Below are positions 36,156 to 49,617 of a stretch of DNA of 64,000 bases, in pieces; position 1 is the first letter of the stretch, and every line of letters starts with the position of its first letter. Both the position numbers and the translations under genes were made by a program. The notes under the pieces are model-generated. The model worked only from the letters and a program-made list of their open reading frames with translations. It ran no database searches and had not been told where the DNA came from. The stretch covers positions 1,612,001-1,676,000 of the forward strand of contig JAHQIY010000014.1 in assembly GCA_019054805.1 (NCBI GenBank), written 5' to 3'. The stretch comes from Brachionus manjavacas (taxonomy: Eukaryota; Rotifera; Eurotatoria; Ploima; Brachionidae).

Positions 36156-39100
36156 ACATTTATCTAAAACTAAATAATAATTTTTTTTTCAAATTTCAAG
36201 TCTCAAAAAACATTATTATTTAATTAATTTTAAAACAAATTAAATTTTTTATTATGAAAAAAAATTGATAATAATTAGAAATGTATCGATTTATTTTTAA
36301 GATTGGAGCGTTCAAATCATGATTATATGCTCTTAGAAATTTTGAGTAATATTCTTGTTATTTCTAATACAGATTGATATTTAAAAATATCATATTTTGT
36401 TGTTTAGTTCGCTCGTTTATTTTCGTATTTATTCTATTTTGCTATTTAATGTGATTTAAATGTAAATTTCTAGTTTAATATCTTTAGGTAGAAGGCATTA
36501 ATTAGAAAATTACAAATATTAAAGTTGCATGCGCGGTTTCAATTTGTATTTGGGCCTTCCGCTCGGTAAATCTTTAACAAATATTTGATTGACTTTTAGA
36601 GTCAATTTTTGCGTATCGATCATTCGACTAAGAACTTAAATGGTAATTAATTTAGTTGCTAAAACAAAATCAATCATTAGGTCTGGGCATTGGTCACTCG
36701 AAAACCTCGAGTCAACAATCAATCCAGCCTAATGTTTCACTTGAAATAAATTGATATACTCAGCCAAATTTTGCTTGTTTTTTTGTTGTTTTTGTTTTAA
36801 ATAAATAATTAAATAAACTATTAATTAGAAAAAAATAAAAATTTCTAGCTTTTTAATTTAAAGTATCTGAAATTCCTCGGAATAAAATGCTACAATTGTG
36901 AAATCTAGGCTTAACCTTTTTTAAACTAAATTTACAATTGGTAATAAATTTTTGTTGGCAAAAGTCAAAAATGCTGCACTCATAAAAGTATGGTAAAAGC
37001 TCGTGAAAATATTTTGTAAAGATCTATTAGCTTAAAAGGATGCAAATCCGATTTAAGACTAAAATGCAAAAGCCCTAGAAGCAACTCGGCAAAATTTAGC
37101 TTTAAAATTGGCTAGCATCAACGTTGGCTAAATGGAAATTAATGGGTTTGGCCAAACAATATTTTTTTCTTAGCAAAATAAGCAAACATAAATTAATAAC
37201 TTTTAACCAAATAATTACTATTTTTAAGAAATTTAAATCATGGTTTTTGTTTTTTTTTCAAATGACCTAACCACTTGATGATATCAAGGCATTTGAATAA
37301 AATTAAATTAAAATTTTGCTTCGATTTGGACTAAAAGCCGAGTTCAGAGCGTGTCCAATTACTCGGAATCGAAAAAGCACTCACTTGAAACCATCTCAGA
37401 ATTTTAATATATAATTTATTTGAATAAAATTTATCGGAAATAAAAATAAATTAAAAAACCTTTTTTTATTTTAAAAAATCAGGAAATTATGATTCATTCG
37501 CGAGGAATAATCGATTTTAAAATTTAACCAAAGTAATTTATTGCTGCGTAATCTGATCTGTTTAGCAACTATTCAATTCCACCCTATTAATCATTGCAGG
37601 CAATATTCCCCGGAACCTGTCAGTAATACTAAATTTGCACTTTTGCCGCGCTTACGGCTTCAGATTCGGGTTTGTTTTTCGACCCCAATAAGTTGGTCAA
37701 GTGGATTTGAAAACATGCTCAAAAAAATAAAGAGCCCTTGCAAAACGATAAAGGAAAATTTATTTAAAAATTATTCTCCAAAAATATCGTTGGGAAATTT
37801 AAAATAATTATGAAATTAATTGTCATTTAGTCATAAAAAAAATATTTTATTTTGTATAACCGATTTAAAGACTTGGGAGAATAAGAGCGATAAGTAATTT
37901 TTTTTATGATAGAAAAACAAAATAACTTAAATGCGGTCAATCTAAAGAATTTTAAATTTGTCTAAAAATTATTCGTACAAAATTTGTAATTTAGAGCTGA
38001 ATTTTGACGAATTTTTTCAAATTTAGAAAATTTATTATTAATTCTATTTGTTTTACAATTAGACCAAATATTGTTAAAAACAATCGACTTTTTTCTTCAA
38101 GTCTGCCTTAAGGCAAATTATGCAAATTGAAAATAAAAACGTAAATATCTTGGAGCCAAACGGAGCACTTGAAATCTCCTATTATTTTGAATAAAAACCA
38201 CTTTTCTTAAATAGAAAAAATAAAAAATATATTTTTTTTTACTTCAAATGCTGCAATAAAAGACTCTTGACTTTAAACTTTAGGATTTTTCCAATTTAAA
38301 AATGTATCAATAATGCAAAAATTGAATAAGATAGAATAAGCTTTAAGTTTTAATGTTGATCAATTTTAAAATTAAAATTTAGGTTAATTCTAAATTTAAA
38401 TCAAAGCTGGTCAAATTTTGAGTGAAAGCTAGACTCAAAGGTGCAAACATTGAAACAAGATAGATTCAAAATAAGTCCAAATAAAGCAAAAGAAAAAATT
38501 GATTTGTAATTCTCGGAGTAGCTTGTATTTATGTTCAACTAATCCTTGGTATATGTTTGGTTCAATTGTCTCTTGTTGATAAACTTTCAAATCTCTAAGT
38601 TGATTTCAAAAATGCAATCTAGCCAAAAGTACTTATTAAATTTGTTTTGTCTTTTATTTAATCAATTTCTTATAAACAAACTTTGAATGTCACCTCAGAC
38701 TGATACTACGTATTCTAAAGCCGTGATTGTGAATCAGATTTTTCTAATTATTGTAAATATCAAATATTTACAATAAAATCAGTCGTGTAAGGAAACCGAG
38801 CAGAAAAAAAGATAGAATTTGATAAATAAAAAAATGCTATCAGTGGCGTATACACTTAGTCTAGAAGTCTAAGACTCGAAATGCTGTAAGTATTCAATGA
38901 GCTCTAGGTAGTTTAGTCTATTTGTTGAAAACAAATATGCTTTTTTTAATTGTTAAACTCAACTCATGCTTTATTAAAGCATAGTTTAAGTAATCTTTTT
39001 GAACAAAAAAATTTATAATTAGCCAAATTATACTCTTTTTTTATATCAAAATATTTTTCAAAAATGTAAATTATGATTAAACATCATTTAAGTAAATGGT

Positions 39101-41290
39101 ACATTAAGTTTTGTATTTACTTCTTTATTTTGACGTAATGATTTTGTTAGAAAATTGAAAAAAAAAAAAACATTTCTTATTTGAATCTTTGGGAAGAAAG
39201 TTCAAAAAAATGGTGAAGCTGGAAGCGAAAAAATTTAATATCTTGAATTTAATGAAAAAATAAATATATTAATTTTGAATACATTTTGAATATATATTTT
39301 TTTTGATTTAAGAAACTAAATTATTTATTTTATTAATAAAAAAAATGACATACATTAATGACATACATAAAAGAAATTGATTTCTTTGGTACTTGTGTAT
39401 CAACAGCAGATAATAAATTACCTTATATTGCGAATGATGCGAAGGTTATGTGAATTATGAAGAAAATTTGGACAAGTGATTTTCAAGAGGAAAAAAACTG
39501 ATTAAGTTCTTGACTTAAAATTAATTCTTTTGTTTTTCTCATTTTAAAAACTACTTCTGCTTCTACATTATTGATATTTTTCAAAAAAAATTGAACATTA
39601 TTAGTTAAAAATCAATATAAATTTTTCTTTTGGCATTTCAAAAAAAACTTTCTGGAACTTTCTCATCATTTTTTTAATTCTATAAAATTTATTTAAATTT
39701 TTTAATTTTTTGGCTAAAAAAATGTTTCTTTTCTAATATCCTGAGATACTTACTCAAATTTTAATAAAAAAATCGACCATAATAAGAATTTTTATCTATT
39801 AATATTTATTAAGTTTTTTAGGATTTACACAAATTTATTGACATTATTTTAATTTTAAATTATGTATTTTAATTTTTCTTATCTTAAAAAGGTTTGAATC
39901 AAAAGTTATGTTTTAATGTTCTGAGTATTTTATTCAAATAAAGATCAAAAGAAAACAAATGACTTGGAAATAATTTAATCGATTTGATTTTCAGACTTGG
40001 TGGTCAATTAAAAAAGCTGATTTAATTTGATAAATTAACCACCTATTGATTACTCTTGATTGATCAAGTGAATGTCCGAAATACGCCCGCCAATTCATTT
40101 GAATATAATTTTGAATAATAAAATAAAGTTTGATTCAATTTTTAATTAAATTATCAAAGTTAATTTAAATCATCTTTGATCAATGGTTTTTATATGAGAT
40201 AGCTTTTCAATAAAAATAATTTGAGAATCTTTATAAAAAAAGAAAAATTTACATAATTATATTTGTGTTTTTGTGTTGAATAACATTGTCATTTTGGTGT
40301 CATTTTGGGATTCAATCAAGAACCCTAACAATCTCTCATGAGATTCAGCTATTTTAAAAAATTATTATTTTTCATTTCTAATTATTAATGAGTATTAAAT
40401 CAAATATAAGTTTCATTTTCAAGTAAAATTAAAATATTACTATAATAGTTTAAAGAATGTATAAGTTCGTGTTTCAAAATTTCTTTGATTAATTGAATTA
40501 ATTAGTTTCTTTAATTTAAATTTCCGCTATTTTGTGTTTACTCATTGAGACGTGTTCGAATTAGGCTGATCTTAGAGTAAAATAACCCATTTATCTCATT
40601 TATATTTCTTTAAAATTAAAAAAATAAAAGGAAAATAACTGCAATTAATGGGAAACTATTTACAGGGTATGAGAAACAATTCCGCATTAAAGTCATGATC
40701 ACTGACTTATCGGATAATTAATGCCTAAATAAATTTAATTGAATTAATAAAATTTTGCCTGGTAACCCGCCATTTTTATGTGACAAATATAAATAAGTTG
40801 AAGACAAATTTTAAAAGGGAATAAAGATCGGAAGTTGATTTAATAGCGTTTAATTTTTAATTTTTGCTAAAAATCTCTAGCTAAAGAGGCATTTGCACTA
40901 ATTTCCATGACTATGAAAATTTTAGTTTAATTTTTTTATTCGAAAAATTATAATTTCAAGCAAATAAAGATAACAGAGAGTAACAAAGCCTACTAACACT
41001 GTTTAAGCAAGCTTCAAAGACATTAAATTCAATCACGAAATTGAATTAAAAAAAAACAAACGAAAATAAAATTTATTAAATTTTACGTAATTTTATTTAT
41101 CTAATTTGGAATAAAAATTCAGCTAAAAAAAAGAAATTTATTGCACTTATCATAATCAATCAAAATACTTAGAGTTCTTTTTTGTTTAAAAGCTCTCGAT
41201 CGAAATTCTAGCATTGACAAGAGCAATATAAAGAAGATAAATTATTTTTGTTTTTAAAATTTGTCTCTTACTAGTCTACAATAAGATAAA
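36156..41290. other. 5.1-kb intergenic region, no gene recognised
   Basis: Between the divergent 5' ends of IQGAP (minus) and the PDE9-like gene (plus). Contains a perfect 11-bp hairpin (38750-38774), a 31-codon ATG frame at 39358-39453 with codon-like composition (MTYIKEIDFFGTCVSTADN), and an open frame at 37541-37807 lacking an ATG. None could be tied to a known protein. The rest is A/T-rich. Promoters of both flanking genes must lie at its ends. Confidence 0.5.
38750..38774. repeat. Perfect 11-bp hairpin
   Basis: ATTGTAAATAT, loop CAA, then ATATTTACAAT. In such A/T-rich DNA a chance foldback of this size is possible, so weight is low. Confidence 0.5.
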
Positions 41291-43410
41291 ATGTCTAATT
41301 TGCATGCCAAACTTTTATATGTAAGAATTGACAATAGAATTGAGTGCATTGAGTTTGACGGCAACACCACGACCGAAGATCTGAAAGGTTTGATAAAACT
41401 TAATTTTTGGGAATTTAATTTCTAGCTATGTACCTCAAGAAACGCTAAGATGCGCGGCCGAAGCAAACCAAAATGACATTCTCAAGCTGTACAACCACAA
41501 GGGAAACCTAGTTGCCATCAATGGTTCACTTCCAGTCAACATTTCCAGCGAGCCGTATCGCTTGCAAGTGATTGTTAAAAATATAGGTAAGATAATTAAC
41601 CAAAATTAGACCCACAACCATTTATATTTACCAAAGTCGATTACAACAATGAGCTCAAAGACTTAATTGAACGAATTGAGCACTTGGAAATTCAATTAAA
41701 TTCTCTGTCAAGCCAGCGAGTTGAAGACTTGCACTCTAAAGTTAAAAATTTATGTTCCAAACTCGAAGTATTTTTTTTTCATTATTTAATCTATTTTTTG
41801 CAGCGATTACCTTTTATATACTTTGTTTTTTTTGGTTTCGTTTTGATGAAAACAAATTATATTGAAGCTTGAAGCACTTTTTAAACCATTGTTCCATTAA
41901 ATATTTTGTTTTTGAAATTTTTAAAAAGACTCAAAAAGTTTATTAGGCTAATAAATGCAAAAAATATAATTTTCTATTTTCGATAAACTTTTTTATTTAA
42001 CCATTTTTTAAGAATATAGATCACTTGAGTTTTATTGGGTTGTTCAAAGACACTCGTTTGTACACGGTCGGAACTTTTTCCAATGCAAAAAACGAGACTA
42101 AAAAAGAAAAAATTCAAAAAGTTTTTGAAAAATTTAAGAGTTTTTCGTGAGTAAAATTTTCCAATGTAAAAAATAGAAAAAAATATTTTTTTTTAACCAG
42201 CATGGTCAGGGTTGATGATGAAACACGAGAGTTTTTGAAGAGCCCGAATTTCGACAACTGGAAATTCGAGGATGCAGAACTGTTGGTCTTACTTCAGCAA
42301 ATCTTCATTGATTTAGACCTAGTGGCAAAATTTTCAATCAAAATGGAAACCCTTCAGTCGTATTTGTTCGACATTTACTCGAATTATAATGATGTGCCTT
42401 ACCACAATTTCCGCCATGCATTTGTAGTGACCCAGATGGTAAATTAAAACAGTTAAAAAAGAGAAGAAAAAAAAATGTTTTTTTAAATAGATGTACAGTC
42501 TTATCTGGTCGACTAAGCTGTTCGACTTAATTGGATCTTTGGAAATATTGGCGCTGGTTGTATCAGCGTTGAGTCACGATCTTGACCATGATGGCTTTAA
42601 CAACAATTTTCAAATTAATGCTCAAACTCATTTAGCCATGATTTATAGTGATAAATCTCCATTGGAAATGTACCACTGTGCTGTTGCCTTTCACATCCTC
42701 AACAAACCGGAGAGTAACATTTTTTCCGAATTAGACAAGGAATCTTTTAAAAAAATACGAGAATACATAATTCAGTAAATTAAATTAAATTTCTATCAAT
42801 TGAAAATTAATTTTTTTGCTCAGGATTATTTTAGCCACGGACATGGCTAGCCATAACCAAATAATGAGTGACTTTGAGAAAAATCTAGAAGATTTCGACT
42901 TCAGCAATCGGCAACACATTAAAAAAGTTCAAATCTTTTTTAGGTTATGTTGAAAAAAAATTTTATTAAATTTTTTTTTAAAGTTAATGATTATATTTAT
43001 GAAGCTATCAGATATTTCGAACGAATGCAGACCTATAGATGTGTCGAACATTTGGGCTGATTGTCTAATGACTGAGTTTTTCAATCAAGTAGAAATTTTA
43101 TCTATTTTTTAATGAATTTTTAAATTAAATTTGAGGGCGATCGGGAAAAAATGAACGGACTTCCAGTAACCCCGATGATGGATCGAGATAGTGGAATAAC
43201 CAAATCAAAATCTCAGATTGGATTTATTGATTTTGTGCTCTTGCCTTTGGCTCAATCATTGACAAAGTTGTTTCCAGCATTAAGAGTAAATTTGCCCCAG
43301 AGCTCACATTTTAATAATTTCTTTCTTTTCAGCATGTTCTTATTGAACCGATTAAAAAGTCACTGGAGTATTATAAAAATTTGGAAAAAGAATCGCAAGC
43401 TCAAAATTAA
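41291..43410 (+). CDS. PDE9-like 3',5'-cyclic nucleotide phosphodiesterase
   Basis: Hydrolyses cyclic nucleotides, most likely cGMP as in PDE9. Ten exons sum to 1,467 nt (488 residues): 41291-41387, 41440-41586, 41637-41767, 42013-42146, 42201-42438, 42491-42774, 42824-42926, 42984-43088, 43136-43285, 43333-43410. The N-terminus ([15 protein letters not shown], then [10 protein letters not shown]) matches the start of PDE9A, followed by a coiled coil (about 85-125). Catalytic features: HNFRH (238-242), metal-binding [11 protein letters not shown] with His278, Asp279 and His282, Asp388 in [11 protein letters not shown], and the invariant nucleotide-binding Gln440 in [12 protein letters not shown]. 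It lacks GAF or membrane domains, as PDE9 does. All metal ligands and the glutamine are present, so activity is expected. The chemoreceptor gene begins 413 bp downstream on the same strand. Confidence 0.93.
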
Positions 43411-43823
43411 CCTCAAATTAATTGTAAATTGTTAAAAAAAAATTTCTAAAAATCATTATGTAAATTTTAAAAAATAAAGTTATTGTGATTTAAACGTCAA
43501 ATTATTAAACTAATTAAAAATAAATAGTATAAGCCAACATTGAAAAAATCATTATATAAGAAAATGTCAATTTTTGTTTTATTTCATTTGTTTCCAAAAA
43601 TCTATCAATTATTGACAGCTATTTTTGATAAAATGTTCACGTACTAGAGTTTAGTTTATATGGATTTCATTTTTTTTTCTTTCCGTTTTATTGCTTTCAG
43701 ATAACATGGTTATCTAATAATAACTTGCATAATGCTAAACATTTTTGTCAGTGTTACTATAAATTAGAAATAGATGAAATAGATTTTTTTCTTTATAAAA
43801 AAAAATGATTTATTGTAGATTAA
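43411..43823. promoter_or_regulatory. Spacer with PDE9-like 3' end and chemoreceptor 2 promoter
   Basis: A 413-bp gap between tandem genes. An AATAAA near 43473 could serve as the PDE9-like poly(A) signal. A pyrimidine tract and TAG just before the chemoreceptor ATG (near 43818) could be a splice acceptor for a non-coding 5' exon. Confidence 0.4.
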
Positions 43824-45370
43824 ATGGATCTAGGAATTGAAAAATCCAATGTTTTCAAATTCCATTCAGAAGAAAAAAAATTGGAGATCAACGAGTCCAG
43901 CAGTTGTTTCGGAAAAAAAATTTGGCTCAAATTAAGGCGGATTTTTTATCAAGAGTCTGTTGATTTGGACATGAATTTTTCCAGTTTCCAAGCCTATAAT
44001 GACATAATGAAGTATCCTTTGTTATTAATGAGACTTTTGGGTCTTTACCACGAGAAAAAAGATGCGTGGTTTTTAAAAGCTTATCCGTTAGCAGTGATTA
44101 TTTTTCTATTGACAGGGCTTGGACGATTTCTTAGTTTATTTGAATTCTGGTATGGAAGAAATGAGTCTCTAGCAGAAGTGATATATAAAATAATCACCTC
44201 ATTATGGTGTTTTATAGCAGTTATTACTGGAAGCATATTTTTCATAAATCAAGAATTCAACTCAAGAGACTATAAATTAGTCAAAGATTTGTCACATTTT
44301 CTGGATTTTCTCTATTCAAATAAAAACTTAAAAAAATTAAAAATCAGAATTTATTTATATTACATTTGCGGTGGGATCGCAGCTGTTTTAAATTTATTGA
44401 CAGGATTTTTCAGCATTTTTGAGTTTGAACACAAATCGGTGGTTTTTTCGTCATTCTTGGACATTTTCAACAATCAATCATGGTCAAACGATAACTTAGC
44501 AGTGAAAATATTAAACCGAATCTTGATGGCTTATGAGAGCTTTTTTTGGGTGTTTACAATTGATTATTTTTTGTCGCAATGCGACATGCTTGAATTCATA
44601 TTCAGAAATTTGAGTCTAGATTTTCAAAACTTAATAAGCAAGCATAAATTGGCAGTTGGCACGGACAAAATAATTCTGTCCACCTTTGAAGAAGAATTTA
44701 ATCAACTAAGAAAAAACTTTTTTAAATTAAATAGAGTTGTTCAGCAAATGGACAAGTGCTACAAGCACTTGATTGGAATCAGCATTTTAGTTTATTTGGC
44801 TATGATTTTGCTTCTTTTTTATATAATGACTTTGAATAATGAAGGATTAAGTGGTGTCTTGATATTTCTTTATCCGTATTGGACTTTAATTGCTTTTGTC
44901 ATAATTTTGTTAATTGTGGTCAATGGTACCAAGTTCCACGAGCATTCTTCAAATATTCTGGAAAATTTGTTGGAAATCTGCAATGATGGATTAACTGGAA
45001 ATTTCCATTTTAAAGTAAACTTAATTAATAGTAGATTTAAAACGTTTTCTTTATCAAATATTTTATAAAATTAGGTCTATTTGATGGTGAATAAATTGAC
45101 AAACAGTTGTCCGTGTCTAACAGTCCTAGGACTTATTAACATAAGTAAAATTTTTATTTTTATTTATTAAATTTAATTTAATTTTTTTCTAAATTAAGAA
45201 AGAGAATTTATTTTGACGGTAGGTTTTCATTTGGTAATAAAATGATTCATATCAATTTTTAAATTTAGCTATTTGGTTCATTGCTTTCATATTACTTGGT
45301 TGCAAGTCAATTTAAAGATTCGAAAAATGCAGCACAGAATTGTCAAAATAATTTCAATTCAACAAATTAA
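43824..45370 (+). CDS. Gustatory-receptor-superfamily 7TM chemoreceptor 2 (four exons)
   Basis: Paralogue of the gene at 399-1900, with obvious identity throughout (for example LLSLFEFWYG versus FLSLFEFWYG and the block ending VFFINQE / IFFINQE). Exons 43824-45014, 45075-45144, 45205-45218 and 45269-45370 give 458 residues. The exon lengths 70 and 14 nt and phases 0, 1 and 0 equal those of the paralogue. The C-terminus SYYLVASQF fits the TYhhhhhQF signature of insect-type gustatory receptors better than the paralogue does. About seven membrane segments and a charged loop before the last three are visible. The protein starts with a ~60-residue cytoplasmic N-terminus. A stop appears soon after 45014 if the first intron is read through, so a simple reading-frame call would miss the TM7 motif. 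Ligand cannot be predicted. Confidence 0.82.
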
Positions 45371-46911
45371 TGAATTTTAAATAAAATCCATTTTAAATCA
45401 TAGAAACTTTTATTAAAATAACAACCAGATAGAAGAAAAAAAAGATTTGTTAAATTGGAATTTTTTTTATTAATTTAAGTGTGCCGCAAAATGTGTTCAT
45501 ATTTGTTCTTTTACTTGCCTAATATGTTCCAGGACAACTAAAGCAATTTATAATTTAAAAATATTTACTTAATTAACTAACTGCTTGAGTCATTAATTTT
45601 TTGATGAAATTAATTCAAATATTTATTACAGGCGATTCACTTGAGTTAAATTTTAGATAATTTTATTTTTTCAACATATTAATAATAAAAAATAAATATT
45701 TTTATTTGCAAATTATTTTAAGTGTCTTAATTTTTAGATTCTTTTAACAAATTTTTTCTAACAAAATATAAATCAAAAATATTTTTTAATTTTTAATTTA
45801 AAAATAAATATCGTTTTTTTTTATAGATAAAAATTTTAAATGAATTTCATTGTTAATTTTCAATTTTTTTTTATTATTAATTCTCAAAAAAAAACAAAAA
45901 TTCTTTTAATTACTTAACATTAATTTTAATTTTTCAAAAAAAAACTTTTGTTCAATTAAATTTATTAGAACTGAGTTTCACAACGCCCTCTTGACAAAAA
46001 AAAATCTAAAAGCTTTTTAATTAAAATTTTTATATTGAGCTTTTAAATAAAGACCCATAGATTTCCTTGCCGCTAATTTTAATAAAAATACCGCAATTTA
46101 AATATAAAAAAAAATCTAATTTTTTAAAAGCTGACTAATTTTATAAAAATACCCTAACCTTCTGCTTATTCGAAACCCTAAACCAGGACTCTGCTCCGGA
46201 TCCTGACGGACCGCCCCTAATAAAGATGAGTTTTTATCAAGATTAGCGGTATCAAAAGATTATTTGTCTTAAAATTATTCTTGATCCAGAAAAGCTTTCT
46301 AGGATTTTCTTTGCCATTTCTCCGTTGGTATTCTGTAATTAAGTGAATCAAAGATTTCATTAAAACAAGCTTCGATTCTCGTGCACTTGCAATTCTAAAC
46401 ATGCTATTCACATTCGCATCACATCAAGCATAATAGATAATGGATAATGGATATAGGGTTTAGTTGCTTGCATTCTTCAAAGAAGCTAAGCTAATTGAGA
46501 GAAAGATCCCTGTTTTTTACTTGTTTTTTTTATTAAATTTATTAAAAATATAATTTAGAGGCAAGTTCATCTTGGCAGCTCCGAACAGTGTAGTGCCTTT
46601 TTTTCAGCCAGCCTGAAAGGAATAAAAAATTTTACTTTGTTATTTTTTTGGTACTGTAGCTTATCAAAAATGGTTCTTAATTTTTGTTGTGCTGAATGGT
46701 GTCTTCTTGAAAAGTAATCGTTTATTTCACTTGCTGTTAGCTCATGTTTATTAAATACTTATTTTTTAAAAAATTACCATTTAAACCACAATCTTATTTA
46801 TTGATTAAATTTAATATTTCAATTATATTAATTTCACCAGCCGCATTAAAATATTTTTTTTTGTATTTAACTACAATTAAATTTGAATTTATCGCTATTT
46901 AAGTAAAATTT
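45371..46911. other. AT-rich spacer
   Basis: Mostly A/T homopolymers. A short GC-rich patch at 46150-46215 and another at 46565-46620 look like transposon debris but match nothing I can name. A 64-codon minus-strand frame at 46217-46411 is open without recognisable similarity and is not called. Confidence 0.5.
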
Positions 46912-47219
46912 ATTTTTCTTTCTGTAGTTTTCGCTCTTTGGAGGATGCTGAAAAATGCCTTGATCGAGAATTTAAGGGAAATAACTGGATTGTAAAAAGA
47001 ACGACAGAAACAAAAATTAAAAAATAAATTAAGTATTTTTTTCTCCTTTAAATAATATATTTTGTTTTTGTTTTTATTTTTTTGTTCTACTTAGATAATT
47101 ACAGATATATTTTTCTAAAAAAAATTAATAAATAAAAAATTTTGTTCTAAATTCAGTAATTTAGTTTTTTTTTGCAAAAAATTAGAAACAAGTATATGCC
47201 TAATAATAAATAAACAATT
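46912..47219 (+). mobile_element. Dispersed repeat family, copy 1, with zinc-finger-like coding tail
   Basis: Nearly identical over about 300 bp to 54691-55012 and related to 49618-49925. After a splice-acceptor-like TTTCTGTAG it encodes RSLEDAEKCLDREFKGNNWI and ends VKRTTETKIKK before a stop. The EDAExxL...W pattern resembles the first half of FLYWCH/MULE-type DNA-binding fingers, without the later Cys/His. The 3' end is TAATAATAAATAAACAATT. It looks like the last exon and 3' end of a transposon. Confidence 0.55.
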
Positions 47220-48153
47220 TGAGGGAAGCCTCGGGCAGCACAGAATGGAACTAAGTCCTTCTCTTTAGCCAAACGAATGGAAAAGAAAATAAAAAAAATA
47301 AAAATTACAGACACCTTGGTGTTATATTTTTGAACAGTTTCTTGTTCGAAAATATCAACACAGTTTAGGATCGAATAGGATACCGCAAAGAATACTTTTT
47401 AGTTATTTTGATTATTAAATTAAAAATTTAAGGCTTTCTGAAAGTAAAAAAAGAATGAAGTGAACAATTAGGAAAAATAAATAAACATTGAATTGCAAAC
47501 ATACTCAATTGTTGAATAACTAATGTAAAAAAATAAATTTTCTAAAATAATGAAGAATTTCGTTTGTACGAATCCAAAGTACCAATAAACTTTATACATT
47601 TAATTTTTTAATTTTTTAAATTTAAATTACACCGCCAGAATTGGCTTTAATTGAATAAATAAATAAATATTAAAAATTAAACGGGGTCCGAGCGAAGCCT
47701 TGGCTTGGAGATTCGGGTATGCTTAAGGTAAGAGAAATATTCGTTCAAATTCAAAATTAATATTTAAACTATTGATTAATTGAAATGTTTATTTTAATTA
47801 TCAAAAAGAACAGAAAGAATTTAACTTTCTATATTCTGATTGTCTATGACTCGGTTTATTTTCAGTTTTGTTTTTTTATTTTTTTTATCTGATTAAATCG
47901 ATTTGTGAAAATTAAAAAAATAAACTTATCTTCACAAATGATTAATGTTTGCTTAAAGGAGGACGCTAATTTATCAAACAGCTTGGTATTTGTTTTTATT
48001 GTTTAAAATAAACGCGTATAATATTTTTAAATAACAATAAAATGCAATTTCAAAAAGTAAAATACTGAATTAGGTACAAAATAACAACATTTTATTTTTT
48101 TCTTGTAATTAATGTCAATTTCATTTAAATTGATCACTATTTTAATTTATTAA
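47220..48153. other. Spacer with transposon debris
   Basis: A segment at about 47224-47275 (CTCGGGCAG...GGAACTAAGTCCTTC) is the reverse complement of one at 54355-54400, so both are pieces of another dispersed element. The rest is A/T-rich. Confidence 0.5.
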
Positions 48154-48853
48154 TACATCCTTGGAATAAAATTTGACCAAAGTCTTTGTTTCAACTCCCA
48201 GGTTGAACTCATTCGTTCTAGATGTCACGATCGCGTAAATTTAATTAAAATTTTGCCACACAGATCGTGGAAGTTAAATAAAAAAACCTTAATTGGAGTC
48301 TATAATGCACTTATAGGTTCCATTATAGACTATAGTTTTTTCATCTTATCCCGTGTCTCCCAGACAAACATTCAAAAACTGCAAGTAATTCAAAATACAT
48401 GTTTTAAATCAATCTATCACTTACCTTATGACACACCTTCTATCCAACTTTCTGGCCTTCTCAAGGACCAAAAGGTTGATAGAATTGAGTCTAGACTCAG
48501 AATTCTGCTCGAAAAATACATAAAAAAAAGTTTAATATGTGAAAACACACTCATTACTTCACTCATACAGGATTATATTGATGTTTTTGTTGAAAGCTCA
48601 AGAAGTTCTGAACTTAAAACCCTTCTTTGTAAAGTCTTAAATGAGCTATTTCAATGGACAACTGTTTTTCTGTAACATTTCCGTTTTCTTTTTCAACTTC
48701 TAATGTCATTTTATTAATTTAACTAATTCAACACAACTTTTTATATGGACACTTTTTTAAAATTTTAAATACCAAAGGCGAAAGGATTTCCATTACTCAA
48801 AGCCTTTATTTCTTTTGAAATATTAAATAAACTATTAAAAAAAAAAAAAAAAG
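48154..48853 (+). mobile_element. 5'-truncated non-LTR retrotransposon (RT C-terminal part and 3' UTR)
   Basis: An uninterrupted frame of 173 codons (48154-48675) reads YILGIKFDQSLCFNSQVELI, IKILPHRSWKLNKKTLIGVY, SIIDYSFFILSRVSQTNIQK and LQVIQNTCFKSIYHLPYD. These are the thumb and tail blocks of Jockey/CR1-type reverse transcriptases. A ~165-nt 3' UTR ends in an A-run at 48838-48853. The upstream polymerase domain is missing, as in typical 5'-truncated LINE insertions. Being free of stops, it is fairly young. Confidence 0.8.
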
Positions 48854-48864
48854 AAATGAAACTC

Positions 48865-49250
48865 TTATACAATCGAAAAAACCAAAATTATTTAACAGAA
48901 ATAACAACAACAAAGATCAAGTTGAAACAAGGATAAAAGCGGCATTTAGATCATACTCTAGCTTAAGAAACTTACAAACGGACAATAATTCCCTGACAAC
49001 TAAGATTAAAATACACCTCTACAAAGTGTTTGTAAGACCAACATTAACATATGGTTTCGAAAACAACGTCCTAACAAAACAACAAATAAAAAAATGCAAA
49101 CAACTGAGGCGACAATCATAAAAAAATGTTGAATCTCAAAAAAACTTCACGTACGACGAGCCTGTTAAATGCACTAGGGCTGGATAAGATGGAAAATAAA
49201 TTATTGAAGGAGAAGTTGGCCTTCATCGAAATTCGAGAAATTATCTAAAT
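48865..49250 (+). mobile_element. Second LINE reverse-transcriptase C-terminal fragment, decayed
   Basis: Reads TRIKAAFRSYSSLRNLQTDN, then LTTKIKIHLYKVFVRPTLTY and GFENNVLTKQQIKKCKQLRR, before stops and frame breaks. The KxxLYKxxVRPxLTYG pattern is the reverse-transcriptase C-terminal block of RTE/CR1-type elements. It follows directly on the A-tail of the previous LINE and differs from it in sequence, so it is a separate insertion. A 3' end with AAAT repeats near 49575-49592 may belong to it. Confidence 0.7.
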
Positions 49251-49617
49251 CTTCATCATCATCATGTTGAATCGCATTTTGTGTTGATTTATTTTTATTT
49301 TAATTGAAAAATGAAAATATGAATAAAAATTTTGTTGAATTAAAAAAAAAAAATAACATTTTTCATATATATTTATTTAGAAACTATCTAATTTTTTGTC
49401 TTTTTTATCTAATTTTCAGTGAAATAAATAAATAAATAATTAATCCTATAATGTTCAAAAAATTGCCCCTTTGAATTTTTTTTTATCTTTCTTGTTTTGT
49501 TTTTCAAATTAACACTTTTGATTTTACTTTAATATAAACCAATGTAGCCTTATCCCTAGTTCGATATAGTTAATCGAATAAATAAATAAATCTTTAAAAT
49601 AACTCGGGAGTTAAAAA

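Noticed and set aside
37541-37807. Plus-strand 88-codon frame upstream of IQGAP
   Set aside because: It lacks an ATG start, has no recognisable domain and no clear splice sites; the slightly higher GC is not enough for a gene call.
46217-46411. Minus-strand 64-codon frame
   Set aside because: Open by chance in A/T-rich DNA next to transposon debris; no similarity seen.
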